A stretch of DNA of 14,188 nt from positions 1 through 14,188 of the forward strand of contig CAZGYE010000132.1 in assembly GCA_964530165.1 (NCBI GenBank). Reading direction: 5' to 3'. Positions 1 through 9,145 of the stretch are shown here, piece by piece. The translations under genes were made by a program, and so were the position numbers. Under the pieces are notes generated by a model that saw only the letters and a list, made by a program, of their open reading frames with translations, had not been told where the DNA came from and did not search any database. Numbering within the stretch: the first letter of the stretch is position 1; the number at the start of each line of letters is the position of its first letter. The stretch is from CAZGYE01 sp964530165. Lineage in GTDB: Bacteria; Planctomycetota; Planctomycetia; Planctomycetales; Planctomycetaceae.

Positions 1-751
1 ACCGGCGGAGAAGCCAGCGTGTTGGGGTTCGTCCCTTGGAAACGTGAAAACGCCTACCGGCGCCGCTTCTCGCTGGTGATGGGTCAGAAGAATCAACTCT
101 GGTGGGACCTGCCGGCGCAGGAATCGTTTCGGCTGCACAAGGAGATCTACCGGATCGACGCCGTCAATTTCCGCCGCCGGCTGGACGAACTGACCGACCT
201 GCTCGAAGTCGGCAATCTGGTCTCCCAACCGGTCCGCGAGCTGTCGCTGGGAGAACGGATGCGGATGGAATTGATTGCCGCACTGCTGCACAGCCCCGAC
301 GTGCTCCTTCTCGACGAGCCGACCATCGGTTTGGATGTCGTCTCGCAGCGGAGAGTGCAGGAATTCCTGAAGTATTATCAGACCCGACAGCGAATCACCG
401 TCATGTTGACCAGCCACTACATGAAGGACGTCGAGGCCCTGTGCAAACGGGCCGTCATCATCAACGAAGGCGAGATCATCCACGACGGCCCGCTCGCCGA
501 GATCGTCGACCGCTTCAGCCATCACAAGGTAATCGGTCTGCAATTTGCCGGTTCGAGCATCCCGGAGAACCTTGAACAGTTCGGCACCGTCGTCGAGAGA
601 CAACCGCCACGCGCCAAGCTGGAAGTCCCCCGCAACCGGATTCCGGAAATCCTGGCCGGCCTGCTGGCGAGGTACAACATCGAAGACGTCGTGGTTCAGG
701 AACGCCCGCTGGAAGAAGTGATTGCCGAACTGTTCACCAATGGCGTGGAAC

Positions 752-777
<26 letters not shown>
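1..777 (+). CDS. ABC-2 type exporter ATP-binding protein, 5'-truncated by the window edge
   Basis: This is the nucleotide-binding subunit of an ABC exporter, which hydrolyses ATP at the cytoplasmic face of the inner membrane to drive partner permeases. The reading frame is open from base 1, so the start codon and Walker A loop lie upstream of the window. Visible motifs in order are a Q-loop (MGQKNQLWW, Q at base 85), the signature LSLGER (241-258), Walker B with catalytic Glu (VLLLDEPTIGLD, from 301) and the H-loop His (TSH, His at 415). A C-terminal extension of roughly 85 residues ends in a typical EVIAELF segment, as in the ABC-2/NatA-like family (COG4586 style). No permease gene follows, so partners are probably upstream. 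The last residues (ELRVKS) and the TGA stop are encoded by a heptamer array, so the original C-terminus was probably different. Substrate unknown. Confidence 0.9.
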
Positions 778-969
<192 letters not shown>

Positions 970-1105
970 ATTTCCGCAAAGCCGGTAGCAACGGCATATT
1001 TCCCCTCAACTCGGCGACGCGCTGGGTCCGAAGAATCAGAATAACTGCTTTAGCCCATACAACCGTTACAGCTTGACGCTGCGGAAAACTCTGGATTGCC
1101 GATCG
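970..1105. other. Leader region of the surface-protein gene
   Basis: Together with the heptamer cassette this completes the ~330-base gap between the ABC ATPase and the surface protein. I see no convincing -35/-10 pair, no strong Shine-Dalgarno sequence and no RNA gene here. An in-frame TTG at 1073 is an alternative start for the surface protein. It has no ribosome binding site and would add 11 residues ahead of the signal peptide. Confidence 0.4.
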
Positions 1106-4100
1106 ATGTGGACTCGCGTGATTCCCTGCTGCACTCTGAGTGTCTGCTGGACACTGTGGTGCTGCTCCTCGGCCTGGGCAGACGCCCCGGTGCCGGAAGC
1201 GGAGACAACCGGTCGTGCCGCCGTCGAAAACACAATCGGCTACGCTCTTTCCGATCCCTTTGGGCCGTTGATTCGTGTGCGCGGCAGCTCTGGTGAAGGA
1301 CTGGGTTATCAGGACAACTATTATAGCCTCAACGCGTTCATTCCGAAGCACATCGAACCGGGTCAAAGTTTGTTTTTCCTTGCTCTGCTCGGCTCGGTGA
1401 CGGACGTGGGGACGGGCATCGGCACTGTCGGCGCGGGTTACCGGCACTATGTTCCCCGGTTGAATCGCATCTTTTCGGCCTCCGGGTGGTTCGATCTCGA
1501 CGGTGGTCACGCCTCGACCTACTCTCAGGCCGGTGTGAGTTTGGAATCGCTCGGGAAGAACCTCGATTTCCGCATCAACGGTTACTATGTCGTCGGGGAC
1601 GATTTTACGAAGGTTTCCGACACCATCATGGGGGAACCGTTTTTCGGTGGCAATCGGATTCTGCTCCACCGGCAACTCGTCACCGAAACAGCTTACAGCG
1701 GCGGCGAATTCGAAGTAGGTGGTCCGCTTCCCTTTCTTGGACGCCACGGGCTGAATGCCTACGTTGGCGCTTACCACCTGATCTCCGATGACCATGAGAA
1801 TACGACAGGGGTCAAGGTCCGCGCCGAGGCCCTGGTCCACGAGGACCTCTCCGTATCTGTTTCCTATTCCGACGACGACGTGTTCGGGGCCAACACGTGG
1901 CTCAACGTGGTGCTGACATTGCCCGATGGAAGACCGGCACGTTGGTTCAAGCCGCGTCCGGTAAGGGAACGCCTCTCCGCCCCAATCGAACGCAGCTACC
2001 GCGTCCATGTGAACCGCAAAATCGAACTCTTGAATGCTCCAGCAGTCAATCCGATCGACGGGAAAGCCTTTACAATCGTACACGTTGACCCGAACCGCAC
2101 CAGCCCGGGCGACGGCAGCTTTGAGAAACCGTTCAGCGATCTGGCACTCTTCGAGAACGCACCGGAGATCGACATCATTCGCGTGTCTCCGCGGAGCGAC
2201 GATACCGCCACCAACCTCACGCTGACCTCGACCCTGGGGCTGTTCGATAATCAACGTCTGTTGAGCACGGCCCTGCCGCATACGTTCACTGCCACAAAAG
2301 GAACGTTTGCTCTGCCCGGCTTCACGCCGTCCACGACGGGAGTCGGCCCGATCATCATGAACGTTGCCACGGACGAGATGTCCGTGGTGAATGTCCGTAG
2401 CAACAGCGAGATTTCCGGCTTTGTGCTTGACGGGAACGGGATCCACGACGGGATCACCGGCTCTGAGCTGGTCGGCTTCAACTTCAACAACAACATTATC
2501 GGCAACGGACGCAACGGGGTGGTGTTGGACGACGCAACCGGTACGGTCGCGGCGGACCGGCCGGGAATCTTCCAGGACAACATTGTCCGCGTCAATACGG
2601 GCGACGGTTTTCGGTTGGAGAACATCAAGGACGGCACACTCGACCTGTCGTTCACGGGCAACCTGTTGACCGACAACGGTCCAACGAGCAGCTTGGAGAA
2701 TGCCGGCCCCGTGACCGGGGCAACGGCGCCGCCGGCGATGGGCGGAGCCGGTGCGAGCATTTCGACGGCCGGAATCATCAACGCCAACGACCCCGATGCC
2801 GACTTGCCGCTGGGAATCCTGAACAACACCGTCCGCGGCAACGGCACGGGCATGGAGCTGACCGCGCTGACCAGAGGCACTATCAAGGCCACCGTCGAAG
2901 GGAACTTCTTCGACGACAACACCGACGTGGAAACGGGTTTCCGCGCCACAGCCGACGGCGGACACGTCATTCTCGAACGCGTCCGCAACAACTCGTTCTC
3001 GGGCAACTCGTTCACCGGGTTCTCGGTGGCGGCCATCAACGACGGCGAACTGGCCCTGCTCGACTTCACTTTCAACGACGTGTTGAACAACGGTCATCAC
3101 GGCATTACCGCTTTGGTCGATGGGCCAAAGAGTTCCCTGTCGATGGCTCTTGGCCATCTGGTCGACGGAGACGAGTTTCTGTTCCCGACGAACGCGATCA
3201 CCGGCAACGGCTTGCTGACCGGCGACGACGTCGAGGACGCGGGCAAAGCCGGCATCCTGGTCACGCTGGCCAACCAAGGAACGGCCGACGTCAGCATCAT
3301 CAGCAACAATCTGAACGACAACGGCAACGGCGTGTTGGTCAACACCGGGACGAACCCGACGGGCATTACCGATTCGGGCGCGCTGGATTTGGAGATTCGG
3401 GGGAACACGATCACCCGCGCCGTCGACGGGGCGGGCGCGGGCATCGTCTTCGACACCAAAGGAGCCAACATCACCGCCACGATTGCCTTCAATGAGATCT
3501 CCGGCGATTTCGGATTTGGGCTGAGCGATCCCAACGACCCCGCCTCGCCGTTAGTCCCCAAGGCACCCGATCTCGGCCCAGGCATCATGGGCACGTTTCG
3601 TGACGGCACGTTCGACCTGACCATCGGCGGTGAGACCGCCGAAGACGTCAACCGCATCGATCAAAACGTCGGGGCCGGCATCGCGCTCCGCTTCCAACAG
3701 GATGCCGTCGGCTCCTTCAACATCGTGAACAACCTCATCCACCGCACGGCCATCTTCCCGACAAGCGACCCCGCGGCGCCGGTCCCCGGACCGGCCGAGC
3801 CGCCCTTTAATCCGTTTGTCGGCGACGCGATCCACGTCCGCGTGGAAGGCACGACCGATCTCGAGAACGCGACGGCGGTCGTCTCCAACTCGCGGATCGA
3901 GGGCAATGCCATCGGTGATTTGTTTGATGAAACGCTGGGGAACGAGGGACGCGGCATTGCCGTCTACGCTGCCGAAGAAACCACCATCGCCGATTGGAAC
4001 ATCGCAAACAACTTCATCGGCAACAACGGCACGGCCGGCGCGACCGGGATCTTCAACGCCGACGAACTGCCGGAAGACGCCCTGCGGTTTACACTGGTGG

Positions 4101-6901
4101 ACAACGTGACCGTGCGGAATGTCGTGATCGATCACAACACGATCGAGAACCTCGTCACCCGCGACGACACGACCACGCCCGCGACGATCACGAACTTCGG
4201 GGCCGGCGATGGAATCGAGATTCAAGCCCGGCACAAGGTAGACGGCCTGGGGACGCAGTTGGATCTCAATGCGCCGCAAGATGCCGCGCCCGGCTTCGAG
4301 ATCTCCGCCAACGTGATCCGCAACAACCCAGGGAACGGCATTCACCTCGGTGTGGAGGCCGACGCCCGGCTAGTGGTCAACATTCGCGACAACGTGATCG
4401 ACGCCAACGGCGACCAGACCGCCGCCGATTCCGACGGAGACGGCGTGGGAGACTTCACAGATCCGCTCGCACTGGGCAGCGGCATCTTCACCGAAGAGAC
4501 ATTCGTCGATCCGACCGACATGCGCGAAATCGGCGGCATCTGGGAGAGAAACGCCATCACCGACAACGTGGGCTACGGCTTCCGCCTGGACGCGACCGTC
4601 ACCAACCGATTCAACGCCATCATCCCCAATGAATTTACGGGGCTGACGGTCGACGAGACACTGGGAATCAACAACAACGACCTGTTGATCAGCGCGAACT
4701 TGATCGACAGCAACGGCTTGGACGGTATCGAGTTCAACGGCCACGGGACGGTCACCATCGACACCAACCTGATTACGCTCAACGGCGTCTATGCGAGACC
4801 GCCGGCAACGGGTGAAGACCAGGACGGCAACGGTATCGACATCCAGGCGATCATGCTCGGCGTGGCATCCCAGACAGTTGCCCCCCAAGACGCACCGGAA
4901 CCCCAAGGCGCTTCACCGACACTCGTCAACATCTACCGCAACGTCATCCGCAAAAACGTCGGCGATGGGCTGGAGATCCGCCACGCGAACAACCCGTCGT
5001 CGATCCACGACGCGCCGCTGCACCCAGGACACTTCCCGCTAACCGTCATCGCCCGCGAAAATACGATCGAGTACAACGGCGGCCGCGGCGTCGACATTCT
5101 CAATCAGGGCGGCGACCGTGAGCCGCAAATTGCGGATAACGATCCGGATACCAGTGCGTTCTTCGAAAACCAGTTCTCACCGACGGATACAACCATCCGG
5201 CTGGTAGACAATAAGATTGCTTCCAATGCGAAGGAAGGGGTCTACGTGGTCAATACCGCGTCACTCACCCAGGAGCAGATCGGACCGACGCCGGTTCCGG
5301 CCGACCCGGAAGATCCCACCCGCGGCTTGAACAACGACGGCCTGATTGAAGCGGTTCCCCGGCTGGCTCTGGAATTGCACAACAACCTGATTATCAAGAA
5401 CGGAGCGGAACTCGACACCGACGATCAGGGCAACGCGATCCCGACGCTATCGGGAGCGGGCCTCGTGATGCGAGTGGGCACGTCTGACGCCGATTCGATC
5501 ACGGCCGTCGAGTCGGATTACGCCAGCGGCGATCCCGAAATCCTGAATGACCCGCCCTTCGAGCCGAACCTCGACCCCTTCGTATTCTTCAACCGGCGCC
5601 AGCCGGGCGGCGTCATTGCCAAGATCACCGAGAACACGTTCGAAGGCAATTTCGGCGCCGACGTCTACATCGAATCGTTCACTTCCTCCGGGGCCGGGGC
5701 CGTCAGACCCACGCTTGCCAGGTTGGACATGATCTTCCGAGACAACGTAGGCGACTCCCTCGACGTGACCAACTTCGGTGCGTTCTTCGGGACGCCTCGG
5801 CAGAACGCGCAGCGGACCTCCGTTTTGGTACCCCTTCCAGGCGGCCTGACCGAGATCTTCGGCCGCGTTGTCGGCGTGCACACAACCACTGTTGTCGGCG
5901 GACCGATTACCGATAACAGCGGTACGGTTCCGATACCGAACGCGATACCGACGGCGAGCGCCTTCGACGGCGACGATGGTGCCGACGCGACAGTCAGTCC
6001 CCTGGATGACCGGTCGAACATTTACAACGGCAACGAACTGGTGTTCCTCAACGGGCCGAACGCCGACGAATCCCGTGACGTCCTCACTTACAGCGGCTTA
6101 GGACTCAACCGCTTTACAGTGGACACCGATCTGCCATCCGCTCCGGACCTTGGAAACGTGTTCGGCGTCCAACTGTCTCAGGAGACCGTGTTTGATGTGG
6201 TGCTGCTCGAAGGTGATCCGCGGAACGATCCGAACGCGCAGCCTCTGGCAAACAACCTGGCGACCGGTGATCTCGCGGGTCTGGGCCTCACGATTCGTTT
6301 CATCGACGAGACGGACTTCAACGGCGATGGTACAGATGATGCTCTCGACGATCAGATGCAGCCGGCTCGGGACCAATCGACAACGATTCAAAACAACTTC
6401 CAGCTGGTCAATGGACAGACATCGGATGCAAACAACCCGAACAAGTTCCATGTTGACCAGACGACCGGGGCCTTCGTTGACAATGTGAGCAGCGTCCCCG
6501 GCACTGGAAGGGGGCCGGTTGCCTCAGACGCCGGCGGAAAGCTTGACGGAACCACGAGCAACCAAACGCTTGTGGTGGCTCCAGCCTTGAACGACGCGCC
6601 ACGCGACGAGAACTTGTTCGTGATCACGGCCGTTCAAGCCGGTGCAGGCGACCCGACGTTCCGGGTGGCCGGCGCGGCTGTGGCCGACGGCCCGGGCGCG
6701 ACCGCAGGCGTCGAGACGAATCTGTTTAGCAACGCGAACCTCGGCTTCACCGACAAAGTGTCGCTGGAGAGCGGGTTGCCGCTGGGTGACGAGCTTCCCC
6801 TGGAATGGGGCCTGCTCCCGGACGCGAATGAACAGCGCATCTTGGGTTTCTTCACGCCGCTGACGCCGCTGCCGCCGGCTCCGCCCAGATGGTTTGATTA
6901 G
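1106..6901 (+). CDS. Giant secreted right-handed beta-helix protein with N-terminal inverse-autotransporter-like barrel
   Basis: Predicted outer-membrane-anchored surface protein of about 1931 residues. The ATG at 1106 opens directly onto a signal peptide (residues 1-25, cleavage AWA|DA). An alternative TTG at 1073 adds 11 residues. Residues ~41-310 are rich in Gly, Tyr and alternating hydrophobics (for example GYALSDPFGPLIRVRG, GTVGAGYRHYV and GVSLESLGKNLDFRINGYY). They resemble the inverse autotransporter beta-barrel of intimin/invasin (type Ve secretion), and the length fits a 12-strand barrel. A DUF1565-like entry (DGSFEKPFSDL) lies near residue 335. Parallel beta-helix coils with N-x-I-x-x-N-G/N-x-G-G/D-G patterns (NNNIIGNG, NNTVRGNG, ANLIDSNG) then run from ~435 to ~1550, followed by a ~380-residue tail. 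Asp-rich calcium-type loops occur at 1108 (DSDGDGVGDF) and 1737 (DFNGDGTDD). The mature part appears to contain no cysteine. Role inferred as adhesin or glycan-interacting surface fibre; ligand unknown. The barrel is called from pattern only. Confidence 0.8.
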   Translation: MWTRVIPCCTLSVCWTLWCCSSAWADAPVPEAETTGRAAVENTIGYALSDPFGPLIRVRGSSGEGLGYQDNYYSLNAFIPKHIEPGQSLFFLALLGSVTDVGTGIGTVGAGYRHYVPRLNRIFSASGWFDLDGGHASTYSQAGVSLESLGKNLDFRINGYYVVGDDFTKVSDTIMGEPFFGGNRILLHRQLVTETAYSGGEFEVGGPLPFLGRHGLNAYVGAYHLISDDHENTTGVKVRAEALVHEDLSVSVSYSDDDVFGANTWLNVVLTLPDGRPARWFKPRPVRERLSAPIERSYRVHVNRKIELLNAPAVNPIDGKAFTIVHVDPNRTSPGDGSFEKPFSDLALFENAPEIDIIRVSPRSDDTATNLTLTSTLGLFDNQRLLSTALPHTFTATKGTFALPGFTPSTTGVGPIIMNVATDEMSVVNVRSNSEISGFVLDGNGIHDGITGSELVGFNFNNNIIGNGRNGVVLDDATGTVAADRPGIFQDNIVRVNTGDGFRLENIKDGTLDLSFTGNLLTDNGPTSSLENAGPVTGATAPPAMGGAGASISTAGIINANDPDADLPLGILNNTVRGNGTGMELTALTRGTIKATVEGNFFDDNTDVETGFRATADGGHVILERVRNNSFSGNSFTGFSVAAINDGELALLDFTFNDVLNNGHHGITALVDGPKSSLSMALGHLVDGDEFLFPTNAITGNGLLTGDDVEDAGKAGILVTLANQGTADVSIISNNLNDNGNGVLVNTGTNPTGITDSGALDLEIRGNTITRAVDGAGAGIVFDTKGANITATIAFNEISGDFGFGLSDPNDPASPLVPKAPDLGPGIMGTFRDGTFDLTIGGETAEDVNRIDQNVGAGIALRFQQDAVGSFNIVNNLIHRTAIFPTSDPAAPVPGPAEPPFNPFVGDAIHVRVEGTTDLENATAVVSNSRIEGNAIGDLFDETLGNEGRGIAVYAAEETTIADWNIANNFIGNNGTAGATGIFNADELPEDALRFTLVDNVTVRNVVIDHNTIENLVTRDDTTTPATITNFGAGDGIEIQARHKVDGLGTQLDLNAPQDAAPGFEISANVIRNNPGNGIHLGVEADARLVVNIRDNVIDANGDQTAADSDGDGVGDFTDPLALGSGIFTEETFVDPTDMREIGGIWERNAITDNVGYGFRLDATVTNRFNAIIPNEFTGLTVDETLGINNNDLLISANLIDSNGLDGIEFNGHGTVTIDTNLITLNGVYARPPATGEDQDGNGIDIQAIMLGVASQTVAPQDAPEPQGASPTLVNIYRNVIRKNVGDGLEIRHANNPSSIHDAPLHPGHFPLTVIARENTIEYNGGRGVDILNQGGDREPQIADNDPDTSAFFENQFSPTDTTIRLVDNKIASNAKEGVYVVNTASLTQEQIGPTPVPADPEDPTRGLNNDGLIEAVPRLALELHNNLIIKNGAELDTDDQGNAIPTLSGAGLVMRVGTSDADSITAVESDYASGDPEILNDPPFEPNLDPFVFFNRRQPGGVIAKITENTFEGNFGADVYIESFTSSGAGAVRPTLARLDMIFRDNVGDSLDVTNFGAFFGTPRQNAQRTSVLVPLPGGLTEIFGRVVGVHTTTVVGGPITDNSGTVPIPNAIPTASAFDGDDGADATVSPLDDRSNIYNGNELVFLNGPNADESRDVLTYSGLGLNRFTVDTDLPSAPDLGNVFGVQLSQETVFDVVLLEGDPRNDPNAQPLANNLATGDLAGLGLTIRFIDETDFNGDGTDDALDDQMQPARDQSTTIQNNFQLVNGQTSDANNPNKFHVDQTTGAFVDNVSSVPGTGRGPVASDAGGKLDGTTSNQTLVVAPALNDAPRDENLFVITAVQAGAGDPTFRVAGAAVADGPGATAGVETNLFSNANLGFTDKVSLESGLPLGDELPLEWGLLPDANEQRILGFFTPLTPLPPAPPRWFD

Positions 6902-6908
6902 CCGAGCC

Positions 6909-7004
6909 GAGTAGGTCAGGCTCCCGCCTGACGCCAGGTCCGAGTTGAGTAGGTCAGGCTCCCGCCTGACGACGCCAGGGCTGCGCGGCAGGCGGGAGCC
7001 TGCC
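6909..7004. repeat. Three REP-like GC-rich hairpins between convergent genes
   Basis: Two direct copies of a 25-base unit (6909-6933 and 6947-6971, 38-base period) each contain the perfect stem-loop GTCAGGC-TCCC-GCCTGAC (6915-6932 and 6953-6970). A third, related hairpin, GGCAGGC-GGGA-GCCTGCC (6987-7004), reads as the opposite-strand version with one base changed in each arm and a complementary loop. The array fills the 118-base gap between the stops of the surface protein (+) and the helicase (-). It could act as a bidirectional terminator or mRNA-end stabiliser, although no U-tract follows any stem. It could equally be a dispersed genomic repeat like enterobacterial REP sequences. Confidence 0.85.
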
Positions 7005-7019
7005 CTGCACTCTTCGGCT

Positions 7020-8996
7020 TCAGGCCCGATCGACCACCAGGTTGCACTCGGGCAGGCTGTCGAGGAATAATTTCCCGTAACGCTTGCTGCGAATGCGCGG
7101 GTCGAGGATGACCACTTGGCCGGTGTCGCTTTTGCTGCGGATGAGGCGGCCGAAACCCTGTTTCAGTTTGATGACGGCCTCGGGCGCCTGGTACTCCATG
7201 AACGGGTTGCCGCCACGGGCCCGGATTGCTTCCACGCGGGCTTCCAGCAGCGGCTGGTCGGGAACGCTGAAGGGAAGTTTCGTAATGATCACGTTCTCGA
7301 GCGCCTGCCCCGGCACGTCGACTCCCTGCCAGAAGCTGTCGGTTCCGAACAGCACCGCCCGGGGATTGTTTCGGAAACGCTCGAGCATCAGCGATCGCGG
7401 CAAACCGTCGCTCTGGCAGTAAATCGCCAGATTCTGCTCGGCCAGCCAGTCGGAGAGCCGTTCGGCGCAGTTTGTCATCATCTTGTAGCTGGTGAAGAGA
7501 ACGAAGGCGCGGCCGGCTGTTCGGGCGACGTATTTCTTGATCTTTTCACAGACGGCCGTTTCGTAAGCAGGCGGGTTGCCGCCGGGATCGGGCATGCCGT
7601 CGAGCAGAATCAGCCGGACCTGCGACTTGTAATCAAAGGGACTGCCCAGCTTCGCCTCGAGAGTCTTCGTCAGTCCCAGCCGACTCTTGATGAAGTCGAA
7701 GCTCCGCCGCCCGACGGCCAGCGTGGCGCTGGTGAGGACGACCGTGCTGACCTGGCCCCACAGCTCATCGCGGAGCACCGGGCCGACTTCGATCGGTGCG
7801 CAGAGGAGCTTGGTGCGCCGCTGCTGACGACCGCTGATTTCGATCCAGTAAACGGCATCCTCGACTGTCTGCTGCAACCAGGATTGAAGCGAATCCGCCA
7901 GACTGACCAGGCGGTCTGCTGCCGCCGTCAATTCGATCCGTTGCTCTTCCGAATCGAGCGTGTGGGCGTAAACTGAGATCGAGGCGGCCAACTGCCAGAG
8001 TGCGGGGCTCAGGTCGTTGTCGATCTCGCAGGCGGCGCGCACACGGCCGTTGCTGGTTCCATATTCCCTCTGCCAGAGGCGCAGCGTGTCGAAGAACTCG
8101 CGCTCCCCGATGCGCAACTGGGCCACCAGTCGCTGAGCATCGACCAAATGGTGGTGAATCAGCAGTCCGCGCTGGGTACGGTCGTTGTACAGTTTGTTGA
8201 ACAAATAGTCCAACTGCCCGCTGGAGACCGAGATGCCCAGATGCTCGCCGGCCACCGCTTCAATGGTGTGGCCTTCGTCGAAGATCACCACGTCGTAATC
8301 CGGCAGGATGCTGGCGCCTTCTCGCCGCAGCGCGAGATCAGAAAAGAACAGCGCGTGGTTCACCACCAGCAGATCGGCATTCCAAATACGCCGCCGAGCC
8401 TTGTAGTAAAAGCAGTCTTTGTACGTGGGACATTTCTTGCCCAGACAATTGCCGTGCTCGCTGGCGACCTCGTCCCACACCTCCGGCAGTGGTCTGAACG
8501 GCAGGTCGGAGCGGCTGCCGTCGGTCGTCTGCTTCGCCCAGGCGAGAATGCCGTGTAGCTGAGCGAGTTCTTCAGTCTGGCCAAGCATCGACGTAGACCG
8601 CTCGAGGGCCCCTTTCAGCCGCCGCAGGCTGATGTAATTTCGTCGTCCTTTAACCAGCACCGCGGAAAACTCGACCGGCAGCGCCTCATTCAGAAACGGG
8701 ATGTCGCGGCCGATCAACTGTTCTTGCAGGCTGATCGTGTTGGTGGAGACCACCAGCCGTTTGCGCTGGTCTGCTTCGTCCTCTTTGGCGGCAATTGCCG
8801 TCAGAATGGCCGGGACGAGATAGGCGAAACTCTTACCGACGCCGGTGCCGGCCTCGACGAGCAGGTGCGACTCGCTCCGAATGGCCTGCTGGACCGCTTC
8901 GGCCATTTCAATCTGCTCGGGCCGATGTTCGTACCGTTGGAGCCGACGAGCAATTCCGCCCGATTTGCCGAGGATGGAGATCGCGTTGAGCTTCAC
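7020..8996 (-). CDS. DinG/XPD-like superfamily 2 DNA helicase
   Basis: ATP-dependent 5'-3' DNA helicase of the DinG/XPD group, expected to act in the cytoplasm on replication or repair intermediates. Taking the GTG at 8996 as start gives 658 residues: Q-motif-like RPEQIEMAEAV, Walker A EAGTGVGKS (48-56), DEGH box (240-243), the SATL motif, GTDSFWQGVDVPG (motif V) and QGFGRLIRS (motif VI, 613-621). An iron-sulfur-like insertion holds CLGKKCPTYKDC with cysteines at 184, 189 and 195. The usual first cysteine, after the KGRRNY motif, is a serine here (NYIS, Ser123). An ATG at 9107 would add 37 residues, but those are entirely encoded by the heptamer array (PNSELRTPNSEL), so I reject it. GTG 8996 opens the conserved domain directly, although without a clear ribosome binding site. 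The gene is downstream of and co-directional with the phosphatase, and convergent with the surface protein. Confidence 0.9.
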   Translation of the reverse strand: MKLNAISILGKSGGIARRLQRYEHRPEQIEMAEAVQQAIRSESHLLVEAGTGVGKSFAYLVPAILTAIAAKEDEADQRKRLVVSTNTISLQEQLIGRDIPFLNEALPVEFSAVLVKGRRNYISLRRLKGALERSTSMLGQTEELAQLHGILAWAKQTTDGSRSDLPFRPLPEVWDEVASEHGNCLGKKCPTYKDCFYYKARRRIWNADLLVVNHALFFSDLALRREGASILPDYDVVIFDEGHTIEAVAGEHLGISVSSGQLDYLFNKLYNDRTQRGLLIHHHLVDAQRLVAQLRIGEREFFDTLRLWQREYGTSNGRVRAACEIDNDLSPALWQLAASISVYAHTLDSEEQRIELTAAADRLVSLADSLQSWLQQTVEDAVYWIEISGRQQRRTKLLCAPIEVGPVLRDELWGQVSTVVLTSATLAVGRRSFDFIKSRLGLTKTLEAKLGSPFDYKSQVRLILLDGMPDPGGNPPAYETAVCEKIKKYVARTAGRAFVLFTSYKMMTNCAERLSDWLAEQNLAIYCQSDGLPRSLMLERFRNNPRAVLFGTDSFWQGVDVPGQALENVIITKLPFSVPDQPLLEARVEAIRARGGNPFMEYQAPEAVIKLKQGFGRLIRSKSDTGQVVILDPRIRSKRYGKLFLDSLPECNLVVDRA

Positions 8997-9001
8997 CTGA
9001 G

Positions 9002-9145
9002 GATTGACCGTTGACGATTGAAGATTGAGTTCGGAATTCGGAGTTCGGAGTTCGGAATTCGGAATTGGTTGTTTCATTCCGCACTCCTCATTCCGCTCAT
9101 TCCGCACTCCCCATTCCGCACTCTGTCACGGTCAATCTTCAATCG
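9002..9145. repeat. Second heptanucleotide cassette with inverted arms
   Basis: Nine in-phase 7-mers run from 9002 to 9064: GATTGAC, CGTTGAC, GATTGAA, GATTGAG, then TTCGGAA/TTCGGAG words. The right half alternates TCATTCC and GCACTCC words with one 2-base slip near 9095. Outer arms are inverted: GATTGACCGT (9002-9011) matches 9128-9137, and the 14-mer at 9015-9028 matches 9132-9145 exactly in reverse complement. The design is the same as the cassette at 752-969, with different words. It fills the gap between the phosphatase stop and helicase start. The phosphatase TGA (9141-9139) lies inside its right arm. Confidence 0.88.

Noticed and set aside
3551..4906. Long minus-strand open frames (3551-4345 and 4370-4906)
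   Set aside because: Both are antisense shadows of the beta-helix coils with Val/Asp/Gly-rich translations and no domain signature.
7116..7976. Plus-strand open frame of 286 codons
   Set aside because: Shadow of the helicase, whose motifs are all on the minus strand.
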